Shown: one piece after another, positions 6,743 to 12,907 of the stretch | How the letters are laid out: each line of letters opens with the position of its first letter | Position numbering within the stretch: position 1 is the first letter of the stretch | Assembly (NCBI GenBank): GCA_016463555.1 | Contig: JAEMRB010000021.1 | Location: 1-12,907, forward strand | Source of the DNA: Chloroflexota bacterium | GTDB taxonomy: Bacteria; Chloroflexota; Limnocylindria; Limnocylindrales; Limnocylindraceae | Length of the DNA: 12,907 nt | Reading direction: 5' to 3' | Translations under genes and position numbers: made by a program | Notes under the pieces: model-generated | The model's database searches: none | What the model saw: the letters and a program-made list of their open reading frames with translations, nothing else | Told to the model about the DNA's origin: nothing

Positions 6743-8526
6743 GCGCTCTCCCCCAGCACGGCGGGCCGAAAATCTACAACGTGCACCTCAATCCGTGCCG
6801 AACCACGATAGGTCCGTTGGGCTGTTCGTACGACAAGATCGATAGAGCTCCCCGCAAGCTGGTCGGCATCAGGCCGACCGAATGCCATCGCCTCGACTGC
6901 AAGGCCGTCCAGCGAGAGCGTCAGCCGTGCGTGGCGGCCATCCCCCACCAGGCGCACCGCGGTGAGTGGGATGTCACGCAGGAGGAAGGTGGGCTCCGGG
7001 TTCCCCATCCCTGTTGGCGCGAGGTGATCCGCGAGCGCGGCCAGGTCGATTGGGGTGCGACTGCCGATGGGCGCCGCGAGGTCAACGGCCAGCTCTGGCG
7101 TGCGCGCCTTCGCCTGCCCTGCGCAGGTGGCACTGAGCCGAGGGAGCAGGCTCCCCCATACGTCGGCCACAAACGAACAGCCGCCGGCACCATCGTGTCC
7201 ACCGTGGCGAATCAGGGCGTCACTCGCCTCTTGCAGTGCCGCGGCAACAGCGAAGCCCTTCGGCGCGCGCACCGAGGCACGCAGCGGTGCCCCACTCCCA
7301 TCATCGTGCGCCACAAGTGCTGGTCGCCCCGTCTCTTCGCTGAGACGACCAGCGATCAAACCGATAAGCCCAACCGACCATGGGCCACGCACCGCGACGA
7401 GCCCATCTCCGAGAAAGGCACGAGCCTCATCGCGTTCCGATCCCGGTACGAGTCCGAGGAGTGCTCGCGCCTCATCAATTGCAACCTTCGTCAACTCTTT
7501 CCGTTCGAGGTTGATCCCCTCCAACAACGCCGCTAGTTCAGCAGCCTCGGCGGGATCATCGGTCGTGAGTAGCGCCAGGGCTGGAGCGGCGTCGCCGATG
7601 CGCCCCGCAGCATTGATGCGTGGCGAGATCGTGAAGCCGGAAACCTCTGCGCGATAAGGTGCCTCTGCGCCCGCCGCACGAAGGAGCGCTGTGATCCCGA
7701 CAGGCATCGTGCCAGCACCATTCATCACCTTCAACGCGGAGCGCACAATCACTCTGAACTCATTGGCCACCGGGACCATGTCCGCGATGCCACCAACCAT
7801 GGCGAGCACGGAGAGTTCTGCCAAGAGCTCACGGCGTTGCGGGTGATCGGCAAGTACTCCTTGAGCAATCTTGAAGGCGAGCCCACTCCCCGCTAAATGT
7901 GGGAACGGATAGACCGAATCAGGTCGATTCGGATTTACCAACCAGGCCGCCTGCGCCGGCTCAGGCGGCACAGCGTGGTGATCGATGATCCCAACGAGAA
8001 TCCCTGCCTCCAACGCCTCGGCCACGCGTGCACGATCGGCGGTGCCGCAGTCGACTGCGAGGATCAGCTCAACGCCATCTTCGAGCGCGGCGGCGATTGC
8101 CCCCTCGGGGATGCCGTGGCCATCGCCGTCACGTTGCGGAATGTAGCCCTCGGCGATTGCACCAATAGCGCGGAGTGCTCGAATCATGATCGCCGCCCCA
8201 GTGATTCCGTCAGCATCAAAGTCGCCAACTACAAGGATGGGCTCCCCCTCTGCACCGGCGGCACGAAGGCGCGCGATGAGGCCGGTCGCATCGGGGAGGA
8301 GGTGCGGATCGTGCAGGGTGCGATCGTTGCGGTCGAGGAATTGGCGCGCGCGGTTCGGATCAGCCAAGCCGCGACTATGGAGGAGTGTCGCAAGCGAGAG
8401 GTGCAGGTTCTTGGGGATCAGCAGGTCTGCGAAGAGTTGCAGGAGCTCTGCGCTCGCCTGGAGTTCGCCGTCGGCGGCAGGATGAAGGGTCGCGACCGGC
8501 TCAAGGCGCCAGGCCCGCGCTGGCAC
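6739..8526 (-). CDS. recJ: Single-stranded-DNA-specific exonuclease RecJ
   Basis: RecJ degrades single-stranded DNA 5' to 3' in recombinational and mismatch repair. The 595-residue protein has the DHH phosphoesterase motifs: VVGDFDADG (99-107), AVDCGT (157-162), IDHH (181-184) and GIADMVP (246-252), which together supply the metal ligands. The DHHA1 part follows with VGLIGLIAGRLSEETGRP (385-402), RASVRAPKGF (416-425) and HGGHDGAGG (441-449), then the OB-fold with GMGNPEPTF (506-514). Length is usual for RecJ. The start is GTG, one base after the secF stop; it gives the family-like opening ARAWRLEP. Only a weak TAGG precedes it, so coupling to secF is likely. The ATGA at its end joins it to the propeller gene. 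Confidence 0.95.
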   Translation of the reverse strand: MPARAWRLEPVATLHPAADGELQASAELLQLFADLLIPKNLHLSLATLLHSRGLADPNRARQFLDRNDRTLHDPHLLPDATGLIARLRAAGAEGEPILVVGDFDADGITGAAIMIRALRAIGAIAEGYIPQRDGDGHGIPEGAIAAALEDGVELILAVDCGTADRARVAEALEAGILVGIIDHHAVPPEPAQAAWLVNPNRPDSVYPFPHLAGSGLAFKIAQGVLADHPQRRELLAELSVLAMVGGIADMVPVANEFRVIVRSALKVMNGAGTMPVGITALLRAAGAEAPYRAEVSGFTISPRINAAGRIGDAAPALALLTTDDPAEAAELAALLEGINLERKELTKVAIDEARALLGLVPGSERDEARAFLGDGLVAVRGPWSVGLIGLIAGRLSEETGRPALVAHDDGSGAPLRASVRAPKGFAVAAALQEASDALIRHGGHDGAGGCSFVADVWGSLLPRLSATCAGQAKARTPELAVDLAAPIGSRTPIDLAALADHLAPTGMGNPEPTFLLRDIPLTAVRLVGDGRHARLTLSLDGLAVEAMAFGRPDADQLAGSSIDLVVRTAQRTYRGSARIEVHVVDFRPAVLGESA

Positions 8527-8527
8527 C

Positions 8528-9484
8528 CTACGCCGTGCGGGTTCGAGCCGCTGCCGCCTTGCGCGCCTGAGCGCGCTCCTCCCACCAAACTAGAAGTGGG
8601 CTGGCGAAAAAGATTGAAGAGTACGTTCCCGACAGGATGCCAACGAAAAGGATGAGCACAAACGTACGAATTGAACCACCCGCGAAGACGAGCAGGGTGA
8701 GCAGCGTAATCAGCACAGTTGCCGTGGTGTTGAACGACCGACCCAGCGTCTGCACGATCGAGTGGTTGACGATATCGCCGAATGGAGCACCTGCGTGGCG
8801 CACGAGGTTCTCGCGGATACGGTCAAACACCACAATCGTGTCGTGCACCGAGAAGCCGATGATCGTGAGCATGGCGGTCACAAAGAGGGCATCGATCTCA
8901 ATCCCCGCAATGGTGCCGGCGATCGCGAAGAAGCCCACCGTGACGATGACGTCGTGGAGGAGCGCCGCGAGAGCTGCCATGCCGAACCGAAGGTTGCGGA
9001 AGCGGTAGGTCATCCAGAGCACGATGCCAATCGAGCCGAGCACAACGAGAAGGAGCGCCTGCTGCGTCAGGTCTTGGCTGATCACGGGGCCAACCGTAGA
9101 GACCGAACCCTCTTCCGCGATCGGTCCGATCGCGGCAACCACCGCTGCGCGAATGGCCTGGAGTTCAGCACCCGCGTTATCAATCTGATCTTGGCCAGCC
9201 TGTAGGTCGAGTGGCTTCGTGCGCACAATCAGAAAGCCGGTTCCAGCTTCGGTGACCGTCGCCTCTTCGTGGCCGGCGCTGGCGACTGCCGCCTGCACTA
9301 CCAGTGGATCGGCTGGGCTCTCTGGTCGGAACTCCCAGATGGTGCCGCCCGTGTAGTCGATGGAGAACTTCAGCCCAATCGAGCCGCCCGAGAAGGGGGT
9401 CGCCAGCGTAAAGAGCAGGCCAGGGATAGTGATAAGAATCGAGAAGACGAAGAACCAGCGCTTGCGCGCAATGATCTTATCCAT
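8528..9484 (-). CDS. secF: Protein translocase subunit SecF
   Basis: SecF works with SecD in the membrane to pull proteins through SecYEG using the proton motive force. The 318-residue product has an N-terminal transmembrane helix (about 11-29), then the family motif FSIDYTGGT (40-48). An extracytoplasmic domain spans about 50-138, and five further membrane segments fill 140-300. FSVHDTIVVFDRIREN (211-226) and QTLGRSFNTT (245-254) are SecF signatures. I chose the ATG at 9484, which overlaps the secD stop by 8 bases (ATGGATAA) and gives the typical opening MDKIIARKRW. It is preceded by GGGGGG at a spacing of about 6. A longer frame from 9517 adds 11 residues inside secD and is less likely. The C-terminus is a basic Ala/Arg tail. 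Confidence 0.95.
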   Translation of the reverse strand: MDKIIARKRWFFVFSILITIPGLLFTLATPFSGGSIGLKFSIDYTGGTIWEFRPESPADPLVVQAAVASAGHEEATVTEAGTGFLIVRTKPLDLQAGQDQIDNAGAELQAIRAAVVAAIGPIAEEGSVSTVGPVISQDLTQQALLLVVLGSIGIVLWMTYRFRNLRFGMAALAALLHDVIVTVGFFAIAGTIAGIEIDALFVTAMLTIIGFSVHDTIVVFDRIRENLVRHAGAPFGDIVNHSIVQTLGRSFNTTATVLITLLTLLVFAGGSIRTFVLILFVGILSGTYSSIFFASPLLVWWEERAQARKAAAARTRTA

Positions 9485-10865
9485 TGATGGCCCCCCGATC
9501 GAGTGCGTCGAGGTCACCCTTCGCCACTCCGTAGAGGTACGGCGAGGAGAAGCGCTTACGCGCGATTACAGCGCGCAAGATCAGGCGCGTCACCGTGACG
9601 GCGGTGAAGAGCGAGCAGAGCACGCCGATGATGAGCACTAGCGCGAAGCCCTTAATCGTTGACGAGCCGAAGTAGAAGAGGATGAACGCGGTGATCAAGC
9701 TCGAGACGTTTGAATCGAGGATGGAGTTCCAGGCTCGGCTGAATCCAGCCTCCACTGCAGGGGCGATCCCCTTCCCAATACGCAACTCCTCTTTGGTGCG
9801 CTCAAAGATCAGGATGTTCGCATCCACCGCCATGCCGATGGAGAGGACAAAGCCAGCGATGCCGGCGAGTGTCAGCGTGACGGGGACGAGTCGGAAGATC
9901 GCCAAGACGATGATCACGTAGAAGATCAGGGCAACGTTAGCGACGGCACCGGCTACGCGGTAGTGCAAGAGCATGAAGAGGAAGACGAGCAAGATCCCAA
10001 CGGCGCCGGCGAAGAGCGCTTGGCCGAGGAACGAGGCACCAAGGGTCGCCTTCACATCGGTGACGCCAATCTCTGCGATCGGGAACGGGAGGGAGCCGAA
10101 CTTCAAGATGGTGACTAGGTTCGTCGCTTCGTCTACTGCGAAGCCGGCCGCGCCAGGGCCCGAGATCTGTGCCTCGCCGCCCGTGATTGCACTCTGAATG
10201 TACGGGGCAGACTTTACGGCACCGTCAAGAACGATCGCAAAGTAGGAGCCGATGTTCGCCTTCGTCCAGGTGGCGAAGAGCTCTGAGCCCTCCGACTTCA
10301 GCTTGAACGAGACAACGCGCCGTCCGGACTCATCAATCTGCACCGCTGATGACTCAATCTGGTCACCAGAGAAGAGCGCCTTCAGGGTTGTGTCGCTGAG
10401 CGTCTCGCCCTCGCCGGGTACCGGCTTTACGCCGTCGGTAGGCTGGCCCGTCGCGGTGTTAAAGAAGCCGTAGACCTCACGCGGAAGTGGCACAAGATCA
10501 AGTCGACCGGTTGTGCCAAGCAGGGCGCGGATGGAGTCAGGATTGGTGACGCCAGGCAGCTCGACCACAATGCGGTCGCTCCCCTGCGTCTGCACGAGCG
10601 GCTCAGAGACGCCGGTGCTGTTGACGCGGCGCTCGATGATGTCGCGGATGGTGGCGAGATCGGCAGCGGTGGCGCTGACACCGTCAACGGGCTGCACCTG
10701 ATATTCCACGCGAAGCCCGCCACGAAGGTCGAGACCGAGCTTGGTCTCGATCGGGCGTGTGCCACTGGTCGTCCCACTCGCGGGGAGACTCAGATTTGGG
10801 AGTAGGTCAATAGCCAGCGCCAGAAGGGCTGTGGCCAGGATCAGGTACGGGGTGAACTTACGCAT
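9477..10865 (-). CDS. secD: Protein translocase subunit SecD
   Basis: SecD is the larger partner of SecF in the Sec translocon. The 462-residue protein has a first transmembrane helix (about 6-23), LGLDLRGG (43-50), and a large extracytoplasmic region. The latter contains the ferredoxin-like P1 parts (VELPGV, 101-106) and SAITGGEAQISG (225-236). Five more membrane segments run from about 278 to 432, and the key GMAVDANILIFERTKEEL (344-361) holds the conserved proton-pathway Asp348. It is shorter than the 600-residue enterobacterial SecD because the P1 region is compact, as usual outside Proteobacteria. The ATG has AGGA about 9 bases upstream and follows the uvrC stop by 37 bases, the largest gap in the window. 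Confidence 0.96.
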   Translation of the reverse strand: MRKFTPYLILATALLALAIDLLPNLSLPASGTTSGTRPIETKLGLDLRGGLRVEYQVQPVDGVSATAADLATIRDIIERRVNSTGVSEPLVQTQGSDRIVVELPGVTNPDSIRALLGTTGRLDLVPLPREVYGFFNTATGQPTDGVKPVPGEGETLSDTTLKALFSGDQIESSAVQIDESGRRVVSFKLKSEGSELFATWTKANIGSYFAIVLDGAVKSAPYIQSAITGGEAQISGPGAAGFAVDEATNLVTILKFGSLPFPIAEIGVTDVKATLGASFLGQALFAGAVGILLVFLFMLLHYRVAGAVANVALIFYVIIVLAIFRLVPVTLTLAGIAGFVLSIGMAVDANILIFERTKEELRIGKGIAPAVEAGFSRAWNSILDSNVSSLITAFILFYFGSSTIKGFALVLIIGVLCSLFTAVTVTRLILRAVIARKRFSSPYLYGVAKGDLDALDRGAING

Positions 10866-10881
10866 TGCGGAGAATCCTAGC

Positions 10882-10901
10882 AGGGGCGCCCGTCAGCCCC
10901 T
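10882..10901 (-). other. Short inverted repeat between uvrC and secD
   Basis: On the minus strand AGGGGC (10901-10896) pairs perfectly with GCCCCT (10887-10882) around an 8-base loop, starting 2 bases after the uvrC stop. No run of T follows and secD begins 16 bases later, so it does not look like a classical terminator. It may be a small RNA stem that attenuates or stabilises the message, or chance in G+C-rich DNA. Confidence 0.3.
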
Positions 10902-10902
10902 T

Positions 10903-12807
10903 TCAGCCACGATCCGCGCCGAGGGCCGATAGGATCCGTGCGGCAAGGGCGTCATCTACCCCTGGAACCTCGGTCAGCGCCTCAACGGGAGCGGCGGCGA
11001 TCCCCGCCGCTGATCCGAACCGACGCAGGAGCGCCTTTCGCTTCGTTGGGCCGAGCCCACGGATGCCGTCGAGCCGGCTCGCGGTCGCCGCACGACTACG
11101 CAGCGTGCGGTGATAACCGATCGCAAACCGATGTGCCTCATCGCGAAGTCGCTGGAGGAGGCGCAGCCCAGGGTCAGTGGCGGGGAGAAGAATCGGCGTG
11201 GAGGCGTCGCGTGGCCAGAGCTCTTCGCGCTCCTTGGCGAGACCGACCAGCGGAATCGTCAAGCCCGCAGCGTCGAGCACTGCGGCCGCAGCAGAGACCT
11301 GCCCACGACCGCCGTCGATGACGAGAAGGTCGGGCAGGCTCCAGGCGCGTGACTCGGCCTCACCGCTCCGTTGCGTCCCATCCGCCACGGATCGGGCGAA
11401 GCGGCGCGTCAGCGCTTCGGCGTGTGCCGCGAAGTCATCCTGCCCGGTCACCCCCTTGATACGGAAGCGGCGGTACTCCTTCGGCGCCAACTGACCCTCT
11501 TGCGCCACGGTCAGCGACGAGACGGTGAATGCCCCCTGAATAGTGCTCACATCGACGCACTCAATACGCGCCGGCGATGCATCGAGGTTGAGCGCGACGG
11601 TGAGCGCCGAGAGCGCCGCGTCGGCACGCTCACGATCGGCGTCCTCTTCCGCTTCGCGACGAATGAGCCACTCCTCTGCGTTGCGCTCAGCCAGTCGCAT
11701 GATGCGCGCCCGATCACCACGTTGCGGCACGCGCATCTCAACGCGACCCTCGCGACGCGCGGAGAGGAACTCAAGGATCTCCGGGTCGCTCAGCTCTGCA
11801 GCAGTCGCAATTGAGGGTGGGATCTCCCCTGCACGTGCGTAGTAGCTCGCAGCAAAGCCTGCGAGGAGCTCTGCGTCACCTGAATCCCCAGCCTCTACTC
11901 GATGAACATCGCGACCTACTAGCGCCGAGTCACGAATCTGGAAACAGGCGATGGCAATGTGGCGCCCGTGGCGGGCGATCCCTAGGACATCCTCGTCAGG
12001 TCGCCCTGAGGTCGGCACCTTCTGTTCGTCAAAGGTTGTCTCGAGAGAGAGCACCGCATCACGGATGCGCGCGGCGTCTTCAAAGGCTTCGCGCTCGGCG
12101 GCGGACTCCATGCGTGTGGTGAGCATGGTAATCGCGGCACGGGAGCGGCCGCCGAGGAAGAGTTGCACGCCGTCAATCTCACGCTGGTAGTCGGCGACCG
12201 GGATGTTGCCAAGGCAGGGGCCCTGGCAGCGCTTCAAGTCGTAGAGGAGGCAGGGGCGCTCAAGCGCGCGCTCCATCGGCTTGATTGAGATCTCGCAGGT
12301 ACGAAATTGAAAGAGGCGCTTGATCGCCTCCATGGCAGCATTCACCGAACCGGGTGTGGTGTATGGGCCGAAGTAGCGTGAGCCGTCGCGCACGAGTCGC
12401 CGGGTGCGCTCCACACGTGGATACGGATCTGCCGTGACGCGAATGTAGGGGTAGCTGCGATCGTCACGAAGACGGATGTTGTACTTGGGGAGATGCCGCC
12501 GCACCAGTGTGGCCTCGAGGAGGAGCGCCTCTTTCGTGGAGTCGGTGACCGTCCAGTCGAGTGTGGCAACCTCTGCAATCGCATCGCGAATGCGGTGTGC
12601 GCCTGGCTCCCCACCCGCCTGCCAGTAGCTGCGAACGCGTTGGGTGAGGTGCGTCGCCTTGCCGACGTAGATAATCTTTCCTGCACTATCCGAGAAGAGG
12701 TAGACACCGGGCGCGTCAGGAAGAACCTTGAGCGCCGCCGCGATGACGTCAGGGACGCTTGGCGCCGGGAGTCGCTCAGGCGCCATCACGCGACCCGACA
12801 CGACCAC
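10903..12807 (-). CDS. uvrC: UvrABC excinuclease subunit UvrC
   Basis: UvrC makes both incisions around DNA lesions bound by UvrB in nucleotide excision repair. With the GTG start the product has 634 residues. In order: a GIY-YIG nuclease domain (GVYLF 34-38, IIYVGKA 45-51, Arg57, Glu98); four cysteines C171, C186, C194 and C198 in the known cluster-binding spacing; a UVR domain for UvrB contact (about 225-260); and the RNase H-like nuclease with Asp419 (ECVDVS), Asp498 (LVIDGG) and His566 (GYHRTLR). Tandem helix-hairpin-helix motifs close the protein (579-630). All catalytic residues are present. The start is uncertain: GTG at 12807 has GAGG 6 bases upstream, while an ATG at 12786 (7 residues shorter) has no visible site but gives a smaller overlap with the upstream gene. 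No uvrA or uvrB lies in the window. Confidence 0.96.
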   Translation of the reverse strand: MVVSGRVMAPERLPAPSVPDVIAAALKVLPDAPGVYLFSDSAGKIIYVGKATHLTQRVRSYWQAGGEPGAHRIRDAIAEVATLDWTVTDSTKEALLLEATLVRRHLPKYNIRLRDDRSYPYIRVTADPYPRVERTRRLVRDGSRYFGPYTTPGSVNAAMEAIKRLFQFRTCEISIKPMERALERPCLLYDLKRCQGPCLGNIPVADYQREIDGVQLFLGGRSRAAITMLTTRMESAAEREAFEDAARIRDAVLSLETTFDEQKVPTSGRPDEDVLGIARHGRHIAIACFQIRDSALVGRDVHRVEAGDSGDAELLAGFAASYYARAGEIPPSIATAAELSDPEILEFLSARREGRVEMRVPQRGDRARIMRLAERNAEEWLIRREAEEDADRERADAALSALTVALNLDASPARIECVDVSTIQGAFTVSSLTVAQEGQLAPKEYRRFRIKGVTGQDDFAAHAEALTRRFARSVADGTQRSGEAESRAWSLPDLLVIDGGRGQVSAAAAVLDAAGLTIPLVGLAKEREELWPRDASTPILLPATDPGLRLLQRLRDEAHRFAIGYHRTLRSRAATASRLDGIRGLGPTKRKALLRRFGSAAGIAAAPVEALTEVPGVDDALAARILSALGADRG

Positions 12808-12907
12808 GGAGTGCCTCGCGGCGATTCAAGATGCGCAGGATCTCGTCGAGCGCTTCGCGTAACTCGACCACCGCCTCACCAGAGGCGATATCGGCAAGGC
12901 CATCCCC
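12776..12907 (-). CDS. 3' end of an unrecognised gene upstream of uvrC
   Basis: An open frame enters from the right edge and runs 43 codons to a TGA at 12778-12776, overlapping the start of uvrC by 11 or 32 bases depending on the uvrC start. The visible C-terminus has a strongly helical, amphipathic stretch, with ELREALDEILRIL followed by NRREALR, and a short Arg/Gly tail. It belongs to no family I can name from 43 residues. It is on the same strand and tightly joined, so it probably belongs to the same transcription unit. The reality of the frame rests on the helical character and on the close packing of the whole block. Confidence 0.55.
   Translation of the reverse strand, partial: GDGLADIASGEAVVELREALDEILRILNRREALRGRVGSRDGA

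Noticed and set aside
6661..8655. Long plus-strand open frames (6661-7536 and 7897-8655)
   Set aside because: They lie antisense to recJ, whose catalytic motifs are intact. Their translations have no recognisable motif and are typical shadow frames of G+C-rich coding DNA.
9485..9517. Longer N-terminus for secF
   Set aside because: The 11 added residues lie inside secD and have no family match; the opening MDKIIARKRW from 9484 is typical.
1..12907. CRISPR array, insertion sequence, tRNA, phage or defence genes
   Set aside because: I saw no regular direct repeats, terminal inverted repeats, transposase motifs or tRNA-like folds; the whole window is covered by housekeeping genes on one strand.

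Overview
The window is one uninterrupted minus-strand gene block, so genes run from right to left. It carries eleven complete or near-complete genes plus a partial gene at the right edge. No gap between genes exceeds 37 bases, and I found no convincing gene on the plus strand. The DNA is G+C-rich, starts are a mix of ATG and GTG, and many genes are joined by ATGA stop/start overlaps. Gene content is that of a bacterial core chromosome: WhiA with RapZ and YvcK (known together in Gram-positives and Chloroflexota), a YvcK with an N-terminal membrane anchor, separate SecD and SecF, a single TatA with TatC, and the longer type of PyrF. I infer a Chloroflexota-like bacterium, perhaps of the Limnocylindria type, but the phylum call is tentative without a search.

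Layout in transcription order: the 3' end of an unrecognised gene (12907-12776); uvrC (nucleotide excision repair); secD and secF (Sec translocon motor accessory); recJ (single-strand 5'-3' exonuclease); an unnamed membrane-anchored TolB-like beta-propeller gene; pyrF (UMP synthesis); tatA and tatC (twin-arginine export); rapZ, yvcK and whiA (cell-wall/central-metabolism regulators and sporulation-type DNA-binding protein); and tpiA (glycolysis), which ends early near the left edge.

The block looks like the widespread uvrC-rapZ-yvcK-whiA-(gapA-pgk)-tpiA neighbourhood, with about 7 kb of export, repair and pyrimidine genes set between uvrC and rapZ, and with gapA and pgk absent between whiA and tpiA. 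Both export routes (Sec accessory and Tat) lie in the same apparent transcription unit, with an exported propeller protein between them.

The points most worth a second look are the tpiA gene, which loses its catalytic-Glu loop and the last third of the barrel; a potential RNA hairpin in which the 3' end of pyrF pairs with the strong ribosome binding site of tatA; the uncharacterised propeller gene tied by ATGA overlaps to recJ and pyrF; and a short, divergent WhiA. I see no CRISPR array, mobile element, tRNA, rRNA or defence system.
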